Assembly (NCBI GenBank): GCA_015227615.1
Contig: JAALGZ010000001.1
Location: 496,001 to 560,000 of the forward strand
Reading direction: 5' to 3'
DNA length: 64,000 nucleotides
From: Labyrinthula sp. Ha
Lineage: Eukaryota > Sar > Bigyra > Labyrinthulida > Labyrinthulaceae
In this document: positions 30,797 to 42,204 of the stretch, one piece after another
Position numbering within the stretch: position 1 is the stretch's first letter
Layout of the letters: every line of letters begins with the position of its first letter
Notes under the pieces: generated by a model
Databases searched by the model: none
The model's input: the letters and a program-made list of their open reading frames with translations, nothing else
What the model was told of the DNA's origin: nothing
Made by a program: the position numbers and the translations under genes

Positions 30797-32575
30797 ATGT
30801 CAAACAGAAGCATTTCTATCACTTTGCACAAAGATGCCTATCTTGGAATTAATTTGGACGGATGTATGAATTCACAAGGATTTATTCGAGTAAATTCAAT
30901 TGAAAAATCTATTCAAAATCGGAATAGCCCTCATTCAGCCTTCTTAAACGAGATTTCACCTGGGGATTTCCTTGTTTCTGTTGATGACACACCATTAAGA
31001 TATCTGGAATACAATGAAGTTATTCGTCTTATACGGTTGAAGAGACCTATTAAGCTAACATTCACTAAATGTAGTTATTTTAAAACATTAGTTAATAAAG
31101 GAGTCACGGCAGTTGAAAATTTCTACGAAAGTTATGTTGATGAAGAAGAAAATAAACCTAAGAAACTTGTATTAAGCCCGAGCTTTGAAGAAGCCAGAAA
31201 AGCCAAAATCCCGGATAAAGTCAATATTGAAGACTTTGCTTCTGCTGTTGATAATAAGCAATATTCTCAAATGAAGCTTCTGTGTTTTAGATTTGGAGTC
31301 CCTGAGGAGATACGACCAGTTTGTTGGAAAATCCTGTTACCAGAAGGACTAGAAGATTTGAATGACATCTCATCAACTTCATTTATTTCAAAATTACAAA
31401 CCTCTCTTTATATGGAATACCTGAAAACTTTTCTTCATGGATTTGATCCCACTGAAGTTTCAAGTACCTCTCGACGGCCGTAATAATCCATTTTCTTTTT
31501 ACTTCTATAGGGAATTTCTATCTGGACAAGGCTGGTGGGAAAACTCTTCAAATGTTATCCAATCAAATTCTTCATCTCTTTCCAACTCAGGAGAAAATCA
31601 TGCTGATAAAATTCTTCGAGAAAAAATATGGAAAGATGTTCAACGGACATATCCTGGATTTCAATATTTTTCCGTTGAAACGTATGAAAAGCTTGAAAGA
31701 ATACTTTTTATTTATGCCAAGTTAAATCCAGCTATTGGATATTCACAAGGAATGAATGAGATGGTTGCCCCAATTGCCTATGTTTTGGATGTACAGAAAA
31801 GCTTTGAACATGAATCTTCTTGTTTTTTTGCATTTTGTGGTCTTATGAGCCGAATGAGGTTAGTCTACCTATCTCAAGAAAAATTAAAGGAGATTCATGG
31901 TGATAAGAATTCTAGTGTCTATGTTGAGAGACTAATGAAAACTTTTTCAAAGCTCTTGTTGCTTCACGATAAGACTTTGTTCATTAGATTAGTCAAAGAG
32001 CTAGAAGTTGAACCTTATATGTATTGCTACCGATGGCTCACAACGTTGTTCACTCGTGAGTTTGATCTACCAGACACACTTCGTTTATGGGATTCTATCC
32101 TCTCAGCTTCAGAAAATCTTAATTTCAAACAGTTCATTTCTTTTCTTATTCATTACTTAGGATATCAAAAGATAATGGTAGAAATGATGAATTTTGGAAA
32201 GATGGATCTATTTTTTGTTTTCCTATATATTTATCAGTAGGAATGTTATTGTCTCATAAGAAAAAACTTATGGATGAAAGTCAAGATTTTTCTCAAGTTG
32301 TGAGTTTGCTGCAAACAATTCCACCTGTAGATGTTAAGAATTTGCTAGACTTATCAAGCAGGATGTATCAATCAGATCTAGCAAGAGGAATAACTCTGGA
32401 AAAGCTTGAATCCACCTCTTTTGAGAAACTCTATGGTTCTGAAAAAACTGCATCTTCTTTGCTAACTAGAGTAATAAGTCAAAATGAAGCAGATATAGAA
32501 AAACTTAGTAAAACTGTTGAGGCAGGTAAATCGTTTGCGTTGAAAAAGTTCAACTCATGGTTTAATCAAACATAA
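30797..32575 (+). CDS. PDZ-TBC protein, Rab GTPase-activating protein of the TBC1D13 type
   Basis: Exons 30797-31479, 31511-32160 and 32241-32575 give 555 residues. Residues 5-93 form a PDZ-like domain (LGINLDG, then SPGDFLVSVDDTPL). The TBC domain follows from about residue 150 (FGVPEEIRPVCWKILLPEG). It has the catalytic Arg finger IWKDVQRT (R273) and Gln finger GYSQGMNEM (Q307), then RWLTTLFTREFDLPDTLRLWDS. ERILFIYAKLNPAIGYSQG is very close to TBC1D13. TBC proteins stimulate GTP hydrolysis by Rabs in membrane traffic. The second interruption (80 nt) lacks GT-AG ends but its removal restores a gap-free TBC domain. The gene ends 72 bp from the convergent neighbour. Confidence 0.85.
31480..31510 (+). 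other. 31-nt spliceosomal intron in the PDZ-TBC gene
   Basis: Starts GTAATA and ends TTCTATAG after a pyrimidine-rich stretch. It changes frame (phase 2), joining TSRRP to EFLSGQGWW. Length and TAG acceptor match the other introns. A competing reading, a simple frameshift that keeps PLDGRNNPFSF, is possible but less consistent. Confidence 0.75.
32161..32240 (+). other. 80-nt non-GT-AG insert between TAGGA direct repeats in the PDZ-TBC gene
   Basis: TAGGA occurs at 32158-32162 and 32238-32242. Removing exactly one repeat unit plus the insert (80 nt) joins FISFLIHYLG to MLLSHKKKLM, which aligns without gaps to the matching helix of TBC1D13. Because of the repeat the cut point is ambiguous over six positions. 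None gives GT-AG; the options include GA...AG and TA...AG. Confidence 0.65.
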
Positions 32576-32647
32576 TAAAACACAAAATATTTAGAAATTA
32601 ATCTTAAGCTCAATAGGTAAAATAGAAGGCCGTATGCTCTTTATAGA

Positions 32648-33412
32648 TTAGCTTTGGTTATTTTGAGCAACAGCTGCAGTTAATGAAGGAGGTGAAGGTT
32701 GCTGAACGGATTTAGTCGCAGCTTCAATTTGAGCTTTACTATTTTGTTGCACAAGATTAATAACGTCTGGACTTGACAAAGTTTTTGGTGATATTCTTTG
32801 TTTCTTGAAAGTTTGGTTAACTCCATTGACATTCTGGCGTTGACGCTGTAGTTCTGCAAGAGCATGATATTGTGCTAGATCTTGTTGTAGAGTATTTGAT
32901 CTTTTCTGTCCCGAAGTTGCTGCTGATCCCGATGCTGAACCTAAACTAGAAAGGGCGTTCAAGGCATTAACAGCGTTCATATTGGCTGCAGTTTGCATGT
33001 TCATTCCCATTCTGCTCATAGATAATGCTTTTTCTAATGTTTGAGAAGTTTCGAGTCGATTTTGAACTTCTCTTTCTTTCATAAGCTGTTGACGAAAGAG
33101 AATATTCATCACTTTAATAAAGTGTATTTTAAACTCAACGTCAAATATAAGTGAAGCTCGCATTAAAAGCATATGCAGTTTGTCTTTGAGTATGTATATA
33201 TCTTGAGAAGGAGCTCCTCTTTGTATATATCCAGCAAGTGTTTTATCCACTTCTGCGTTAAGTTGGTTTTGATGCGCTGTTAAAGCTATTATGTCTTGTT
33301 GTAAAGTTGATGAGGAAGAGAAATCTGGTTGAAATAGAAGTGAGAATATAGCTTTTGTATCTCTACTTTCAAAAGATGTTTTCAACAAGTCTTCTATGGC
33401 TTTATCCAGCAT
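32648..33412 (-). CDS. Unrecognised helical, Q/N-rich protein
   Basis: A 254-residue single-exon gene that I do not recognise. Residues 1-130 look mostly helical, with regular hydrophobic spacing (AIEDLLKTSF, IIALTAHQNQLNAEVDKTLA, LHMLLMRASLIFDVEFKIHF). Residues 130-180 are rich in Met, Asn, Ala and Ser. The C-terminal part is rich in Gln, Asn and Ser, with a basic patch FKKQRISPK (about 203-211) that could be nuclear. No signal peptide or membrane segment is seen. Length and composition make it clearly coding. It is convergent with the PDZ-TBC gene, 72 bp away. A chromatin or transcription role would fit the composition, but that is only a guess. Confidence 0.75.
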   Translation of the reverse strand: MLDKAIEDLLKTSFESRDTKAIFSLLFQPDFSSSSTLQQDIIALTAHQNQLNAEVDKTLAGYIQRGAPSQDIYILKDKLHMLLMRASLIFDVEFKIHFIKVMNILFRQQLMKEREVQNRLETSQTLEKALSMSRMGMNMQTAANMNAVNALNALSSLGSASGSAATSGQKRSNTLQQDLAQYHALAELQRQRQNVNGVNQTFKKQRISPKTLSSPDVINLVQQNSKAQIEAATKSVQQPSPPSLTAAVAQNNQS

Positions 33413-36400
33413 TTTGTGTTGTTTGATCGTTTTTCTTTTAATTTGATGAATCCGAAGTTAAAATCAGTGAATTTATATTTTTTTCTTTGTCTATTCTTTA
33501 CGCTGTATTAATTTTTGTGATCTCAGAAATAGGAACCAAATTACAAATGTCCTTTTCGAACTGACTCGAGACATGAAATTGGCCGTTAACTAAGTTACTT
33601 GATATTTAATACACAACTGATTTATATCGATATTAGAGTAGAAAATCATTGATATCTAATATATTTGTAAAAGAAGAAAAATAATAAAGAGAACTTGTCT
33701 CAAGAATTATCTTGTTGTTGTTATATCTCATGGGATTATAGACTATTCTAGTAAATATTGCCTGAATATTAAGACAGGATCTTATATGTTGTACTCAAAA
33801 GATGCAGTCTAAATAAAATGGATTTTGTACTGTTTATTATCTGTATTTGTTTATATTTTCTTTTAAAAAGAGGACTCAGAAGAAGAGATAGGTTGACAAT
33901 GAGTCCGTCTGCTTAGAAAACTATAAGGTTCTCGTACTCATTCATAGCTAGGCAAATTTCTATTACCGATGAAATACGATATGTTGATACAAAAACAAAA
34001 AGAAATATCAATCGACATTGAATAACAAGGACACGGGTATACAATCCCAAGCAATTGTCACAAAGAAAGATTTATTTCTCATACTGACAATAATAAAGCA
34101 GCACCCTGGAACTTAGTTCTAACATGACGGAAGAAGCTATCTTGAATAAAGTATGTTTTTACTCTAGCCCTTTAGCAACCCTCCTTGAAAGGTTTCTCAG
34201 AAAAGTTTAATATAAAACATATTGTTTTTTTTGCAATGCATATCAGGTAATCTTTCTTGAAGCTTTGCACACTCTTTTTTCGAAGGAAACTCGAAAGGAA
34301 ATGACCTTTTCTCCTTTAATCCAGTGCACAAATACAAAATTTGATATTATTAACAAGTAGTTTATGGCTTCCAGTTGGCACTTTGCTACTTAGAAGACGC
34401 GGCAGATCTGTAGCTTTTAGAAAAAGACGAGCAAAGCCCATTAGTTTTTCTAAACAGTATTCTTTAAAAAGAAAAGAAATAGGGAAATCCTGAGCGGTAA
34501 GCCTTAAAACATCGGAATTTTCTGTGTACCATCTAAAAAACACAAAACACCATGTGTTGACTTGAAAATCTGCCCACACTTTGAACAAACAGGTGCTTAG
34601 ACACTTATGAAAGTTCGGGCTTAGACAAGTATTTTGTTTTTCCACTAATGAAATCCTGTCATGATAACAAGGAGTCGAGTGCCTGATATAATATCTGACA
34701 AAAATATGCACTGTCATTACAACATTTTATGGAAAAAGGTCCAATGCCTAACAAAGTATTACTACTTTTTCTTAAATCCTATTCATTATCATCCTGAAGT
34801 AGTCTCTATTTGTCTCCTATTTGTGGAGCTCCAAAGTGCTCTCTCCTCAAACTTTTATTATGGGCGCTTTCCATAACGTTCTTACCATTAACCCTAACCC
34901 TAATCGTCTGGGATAATCCTGAAGTATAGCACCAGAAATATTTTATTGTGGATACCCATTCTCCGCTTAAGAAGGAAATGGATATAGAAATTCTAAGGTA
35001 AAAAAATATTTTTAAGAAAACAAGAGGGAAGCAACTCGGAGGAGTTGGTACAACGGGAGAAATTATACACAAATGCTCTTCTTGGATATTGAACTTAGAA
35101 AGTTTCTAGATGAATGAAAAAACCATTGGCCTAAAAGCACTGTCCGGAGATGATGGGTTCCCCCTTGTTTGGTAATCTTACTAGTTCCAGAAATCTTTAT
35201 GAGGTTAGTTCTCACGTTTGAAAAACAAATGTGTGTTTTGCCTTTCTTTCTCGAAAAAAATTACTCGTTTGTTTTTAGCATAGTGCAGAATACCTAGCCT
35301 TAGTTATTAGACTTACAAGCAGCACTAACTGTTCGCTTAGTGGAAGTGTCATCGATAGTTTGAATTATTCCTGAAATATATTCTTGCTCAAGATTTACCT
35401 TAGTTATTAACACGAGTATGGAGGTTTCTACCTAGAGACTGTAAATCTCGTAAGAAATGACAATCACATCGCTTCAACTCTAGCTTCAGGTTTCAAAAGA
35501 AGCATCAGTAAGAGGCTATAAAGTTTGCCACTAAAATTAAATTCCTAATATAAAAAGCCTTTCATTTTGCCTAGATTGAACTGATAAGGCATACCGAAGT
35601 AACGACCAGAAACAAATATAAACTTAGAATCTTAGCAGAATTAGCAAATATAAGCTTGAATTTATTTCCTATTGAATGGAAATTATATAGTCATAAAATA
35701 CACTAAGCCCCAGTAGACACATGGCTGGCATCAAATAGCTTATCAAACTACTATTATTACGAGCATTGCATCGCTCGTATACTTGAAATATATTTCTCTA
35801 AAATAGTAGTGTTCACGTTGAAATTCCTAGCATGAATGCGACTAACTTAGTGAAATGTGTTCTTTTAGAGTTATTACGAAACCATGCAAAAAAGGTTCTA
35901 CATTATGCAACTACTTATATGATAGATTCTAGGCAACACTTGTCTCTTCATTGATTGTTCAATAGTTGTTTTGATGCTCATAGTTTGGCCATGGAAACAG
36001 AAGAGTCCAGATTTATGTTTCTTTAACGGACGACGTTAAAAAATAGATCCCTTTTGAAACTTACCTGACGGCAGGATTGGTCTTGGTGATTCTAGCCACA
36101 AAAATTACAGGTTTAAATCCTTCTTCCAAGAATAAGGGATACATATGTCTCTTCGCGTCGAATATTCTCTTATGCACTTAGTGTCTATGGTAGCAGTGGC
36201 GTACAATGCTTGCACTAGATGATTATAATACTTACACAAAACTATTGTTCAAGGCTTTCTTATCAAGTTTGAATATAAAATAACCAGAGTAATTGTTTTT
36301 GGCACAAGCTCAAGGCCAACGTATATAGACGTAAATACTTGCAATTTTCTACGGAGGTGCTTAGTAAAGTTTGATTGATGCAGAATTCACAGGTTTACAT

Positions 36401-37854
36401 TTCTCTAAATAGAAATTAAAATATATTTCGTTGATGTCTAGTTTTAAGGGGCAGTTTTAAAATTATTAGTTTCGCTCTCTAATGGCAGGAAATACGGTTA
36501 TCCTTGCCATAATCTAGCTCGAGGTCAGCAGAACATTTATTCTAATCCTTAGGTTTAGCCATAAAGCATATACATAGCAATCATCGATGTAATGCCTGTT
36601 ACAGGTATCTAATTTTCTAACAACCACCGCTATCTATTTACACACATATTTACAAAGATAGATTAAGAGCACCAGTAACCTAGTGTTAAGAAACCCTCCT
36701 AAATGCATTAAAATGTATGAACTAGAATTTACGTCCATATCAAATTTTAGAGAATTAAGTGTAACATAACATTTTTTATACGAAACTATTTGCAACTAGA
36801 TAAAGTCACTTTGGAATCAAACAATCTAAGCTTAAGTACTTAGCTCATTAACTCCCTAATACACCAAATAAGCCCATTTCGTTTCATCCCAATGAGTTCA
36901 TAACTACTACAAAAACTTAACTTTCTTAAAACTGGTTACATTTTTTTATTAATTCGCAATGTGTCACCTAGGTAATACCTTGATTCAGATTAAATTTTCC
37001 TTCGAACAGAGAACTCCATGTGATTATCATATACTTTTCTATCGAAAAGACAGCAATATAATTGTTTTCATTACTTAACTCACATCAAATCAAAGAATAA
37101 CCACCAAAATCCCTAATTTATTACCTTGTTTTTTCGCTATGGGTAGTCCGATGTCTAGTAATACCTATTAAGAATCCCCGCTTGAAACGCTTTAAGCAGT
37201 TTAATTCCCATAAGTCAATATAAGACAAAAGAAGCAATTATGCCCTCATTTTTTTTATTCCCGGATATTAGGATTTTTCTTGTTTAACAATGATATTACT
37301 CCACAATCTTTTAACTTGGACTTTTTTATTATATACTTTAAAGCACAGGAAAATTATCAAGGGTTATAACGGATTTTTCTTGATATTTTGTGGCTGCTGT
37401 TACGATAGAGAGTCCTGGTTAGTACTCTTACATTTGTTTCAACAAATCCATGGTGGCACATATATACAGTTTGCTTGATGAAGACGGACACGGGTCCGAA
37501 GACTGTAAGAAATATAAAAGAAGAAACATTATTAATTTTGGAGATAATGATAAGTAGTTTTCTTCTCAACAGAGTTTTTGTTAGAACAGAGTGGTTTGAG
37601 ATGTAGATTCTTCGAGTTTGACATATTCGTTAAAAATTTATGCCCAGTTGTATGTTGCCTTTAGGATAAGGGCGGTAAAATGGCTAGGAAAGTATGGAAG
37701 AGTGTGTTTCATCAAGCAAATTGGTCGTGTAAATTTTGTTTCTGAATTTCCTTTCATAAGTAGCTGGCCTGGTAATTGATGTGCAAAGAGAACCACAGTC
37801 GTAGTTAGAAAACAAATTTGCCAAAATTCATCAATTAGTATTTGAAAATTGTTT

Positions 37855-38010
37855 TGAGTTAAATTATCAATACAAGAACTGGGATTTTGGTTCTCATGAT
37901 ATTAACATATATTTTTTCTGATTATAAATTGATTATCATTGAGGAAATGGGCCAAATGGTCAAAAAAAATATAATTCTTGCACCGAATGGAAACCTATAT
38001 AAGAATGCTA
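37855..38010 (+). repeat. Dispersed repeat family, copy C
   Basis: GATTATCATTG (37931-37941), GGGCCAAATGG (37949-37959), an A-rich run, ATTCTTGCACCGAATGG (37973-37989) and the AT-rich leader before it align in order with copy B at 9700-9780. Similarity drops after about 37995. Confidence 0.6.
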
Positions 38011-41000
38011 GGTAACTCGAAATAGCTCTGAAATAGGACAGAGTTGAGACATATTTTCCATTCCGAATATTCTTATATGGTACAAGAAACAAAATAAAAG
38101 CATTTCTACCCATTTGAGCAAAACAACAAAGCCTAACCTTGTAATCACTATCATTAAACCATCATACAAATTTGTGAATATTTATAATTATCTACATGGA
38201 CAACATTTAAAGAGGTTATTGATCAATAAATTAATTCCCATGAATAGTCACACAATAATAAGAACATTTTGTGCTAATAATACCCTAGAAAAGCAGGTGG
38301 TGCATGAGGTTTTTATTACACATAGGGTTATGTTGCCGTGCCCGAATTTAGATGACATGGGTTGTTGAGAATTAAGTTTATCGTGCATGTGCCATTTTTG
38401 GCCATGTACAAACATTCTTAGCGCCTTATTATGAGGTACCTAGGTATGTGTAATTACACAGGTATTTATCAAAATCAATCTCGACAAGGTTTCGTTGTCT
38501 TCTTAAAATGCCTAGGGGTAACTCACTGACTCGGCATGGAGAAAGTGGAGAAGTGGGATTCGGTATTGATGATGTTCAGAGGGACACGTCTAACTCATAT
38601 TCTGGTACTTTAACACTACTTCTATTTTAACCCAATCCACCTGCAATGGGTTATGAGTTTTTTCTTCAGTTTTGAATTGACTTTGACGTTGTTAAAAGCA
38701 GTATTATTGCCGAGAGTAGATGTGCTGCTATGCAAATATGATCATATTATTTGCCAAACTCCAAGGCCGAATCTATCTTTTAAAACGTGATGTATCTTCA
38801 AAGGCTACATTACTTTAGTTCCATTTTATTGTTACGTATATGGATATGACCCTTGCTAATATTTGAGTTTTATTCAAATATTTGCAACTATATTCCTCAA
38901 AATCATTCAAAAGAGACAAACTAGGTTCTAAAGTCACGAGAAAAAAAATATTTGTTCTACTTAATTATTTAATTAGAAATAGTTGACATTTGAAAAAATA
39001 AGGTTTAATTGTTTTTAATCAGTTTCCAATAGAACATAGCTTCTATTATACTCCTGTTGCTACCATCACTTATATTACAGTTCAATCTGTTTGGAGTTAT
39101 GTTGCGAGTTTAACGCAGCTTTTATAGTTTTAATAGCATCAAAATTTGGCAAATTTATTGATTTTTTGGTAATCAAACTGCGGTATCAATTTATTTCTAG
39201 CTGATGCGGCCTACAATGACATCATTTGGCTTGTGTTGATGACTAATTCTGGTACATACATGTTCTTGTAGGTACTGTGTGAAATAAACTACCAGGCGTG
39301 CTGCTCAAGTAAATGATACTATGCGTTGAGCAAGAATCGGGTATCTATGATTTCATATTTGTATTGTTCCCAAAAAATTGACTTTACTTTCTGGATTTTG
39401 TTCCATAGAACTATCATTAACAGAACTTATGAAGGTGGATCCGCTCATACAACCTTAAGAATAATCTACCGTGAGCTATACAGGGGGCACATATTCTGAG
39501 TTTCTAGCTCAAATATCCCTACACGGATATTTGATAATAGTTGAACCATTTATATATATTTTTGAGCTCTTAGCATTACTTTGATAGGACGACAACTCTC
39601 TCTGAAAAGATTGTTTCAGGTCAATAACCCGATACTTATATTTTTCTATTTTCTCAACGCTACCAATAATCTTAATGTCAAAGCTGTAATATCTGCCCAG
39701 TTTAAAGACTTAGTCTATAACCAAATTTTCATTCCCTGAACCATATAAGTTCCCTTTAACTCTTATAATAAGGTCTTTGATCCGAAGTTCATACTCTATT
39801 TAGTGGGTATGTATGACTATTTTACCAAGGATTCTTATTAAACTATTACTTAAGGCGAAGAGTCAATTTTCTATCTCAAAGGCAATAACCCTCTTTTTAT
39901 TCATTTGCTTTTCCTGTTAATGTTTTCCTCATGGTTATTATTCAATTTTTTACCTATGTTTTTTCTCTATTATCTCCTCTAAAGTTTTTATGATAAAATT
40001 GGTTCCCTTCACTTAAATTTCTTACATCTATGAAAACCATTCTTCTATAAATGAAGTTGTAGTATTTATGGTTTTACTAACTCGAAGATATAGCAAAACC
40101 GCAGGAATTCACAAGAAAATTTGTATTTGTATTGTAAACAAATTTTGGAACTGTTGAATGCTTTTCATGTGTGTGATTGTAACCTTTTTTCCTGTTATAC
40201 AGATTTACACATGCCGACTGGTATTTTTGGAAACTTTGATTAGTCTGAATTTTGTTAGTGATAAAAGTGTAAGGGACGGAATTTATCAGGACGTTGCTTT
40301 GTTCACTCTTACCTCAATGGGTAACATGGCCTATTTTTTATGGTGTTTTTTTATATTTACTTGTATCTTGTATTGGCGATTTTTTCATCGGAGTTGTATA
40401 TCCCCTTATCTATCCCTCGCTCCGTTTCTACTATCTGAGATTGCTATATCATCCAGGATTGTGGAGATATGTGCGACATATTTCTCCTCGTTAAATTGAG
40501 GAGTCTTTCCTCCTTTAACCATTGTTTTCCAGCCTAGTGAATGCTGAACGGATGATTTTCTATGATATCTTGGGCGATACGGCAAGTCTCGGGGTTAGTC
40601 TGAAGATGATGTAAGTCAGGTTTTCATTTGGTTCAATACATTACCATCTGATTGAGTTTCCAGTTTTTCTATAAATTGGGCAGTTTATCACTAGCTCAAG
40701 AAATTGATTCCAAATTTCTCGTTTAGTTGGAAATGTGTTACCTGTTTGATCGTATCATCGGGGCATATGCCTCTTCAGGATAGTTTAATTCTTTCATTTC
40801 TCAGGAGAAAGGTTACACAGATACCGATTCAACGTGGCCAAAATTTGTGCTTTTATTTGGCAATTTTTACGTGTAACCTTCCTTCTAGTACAAAATCTTC
40901 TATTTTCTGCTTTTTGCCTGAAATATTTTCACTTAGTATACTTTTGGATTCAACTCCTTGGGATCTGGGCACGGAGACTCTCTACCAACACCAGTAGAAT

Positions 41001-42069
41001 CAGCTCCTCAGATAACGTAAAACTCCGTAAAGGATTCGCAATTATAATCTCTCCTATTAAGGAATATAAATAAAAATTGAGTGGGTAGATTGGCTGGAAA
41101 ATTGCCATGAAATAAAATTTGTCAATGGTTATCGTAGACTCAACGTCATTTGATATGTACTATTGAAATGCCGGGGTTTCCCTTGAGGAAGCAATATCAA
41201 TACTCGAATACTAGGACCAAGAATTCTAAATTCATAATATTTTTTCAAAAATTGACATTAATAAGATTTTTTATGAGGTTTCTTATTTATCCTGATATTT
41301 CAAATGATACAGCTTAATATGGTCCAAATTCTAACTAGCCTTGAGAGTGCTATTATATTCTTGCATCTTATGAGAAGTTTCACAAATCATATTTACTTTC
41401 CAGAGGAGAGTCCCCATGCGGATAAGACTTGGGAAATTTGATCCAAGTTTTGTGTTAGGTTAAATTCTTTATTTCTACAATAAAATGTTGATATAGGACA
41501 ACCCTCGAGGGCCTGAATATAATGCCGGAAAATTATGCCCAGGCACTAGGAAGGAAGAAGCAGTTTGTGAAAATTTTAGAAGCTTTCAAAGGAGGATATG
41601 CCAATGATTTCTCATATCTCAGACATGAAACTAGCTCTAATGTACTAATTCAATTTTTTCGTCATAAAAAACTTGGTCTTCCCATGAACTCCGAACAGGC
41701 AACTTTAATTCACCAATGGACCCAATGCACTAACGATTAGGAATAAAAATATGGAAGAAAACTTAGAAGAATGGCAAAGAAAGTGGTTATATAATTGCAC
41801 AAAATCCAAGAACAACTTAATGAACTAGGACCATACAAGATCCTTGTAGCAACTAAAGTAATTCTGCCATTTTCATAACTAGCAAACTAGCAAAACCTCA
41901 AAAAGCACCTGCATCACTATTAATTTTTCTCCCCAGCTAATTGCCCACGACCCGAGGCAAACAGTTAATACCCGTCAGAAACTGCTCCCTGCTCAACAAT
42001 GGCATATCCAAGGGCCAAACTTTCACCACTTGCTCCCTCGGACAAAAAAGACCTAGAACCAACTCTTAA

Positions 42070-42204
42070 TATACTCAAGAAACAGAGCCGAATACGCTCA
42101 AAGCGAACCTCCGATTTGCTTTGCAGGTCTACTATCACAACTCTGAGTCTCATCAGCTTGCTGGACATCCAAGCATGGATAATACGACTGGGTCGTTTCA
42201 TTGA
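42070..42204 (+). pseudogene. Possible Ty3/gypsy-type integrase zinc-binding remnant
   Basis: An open stretch of 44 codons contains LRFALQVYYHNSE, then HQLAGHPSMDNT. This resembles the His-His half of the zinc-binding N-terminus of gypsy-type integrases (family pattern H..SPLAGHPG...T). The frame is closed on both sides by stops, the second Cys of the expected Cys pair is missing, and no reverse transcriptase is recognisable nearby. The surrounding 41900-42300 is more GC-rich than the desert around it. Decayed retrotransposon DNA is the best guess. Confidence 0.35.

Noticed and set aside
34316-34717. 133-codon open frame on the minus strand
   Set aside because: Unusual Cys/Phe-rich composition, no domain, and length within chance expectation. 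Kept out as a gene without transcript support.
36070-36130. Possible tRNA T-arm (GGTTTAAATCC)
   Set aside because: The flanking bases do not form the T stem and no anticodon or acceptor arm can be drawn.
40158-40499. 113-codon hydrophobic open frame on the plus strand
   Set aside because: Looks like membrane helices only because the DNA is T-rich. A second overlapping frame is equally hydrophobic.
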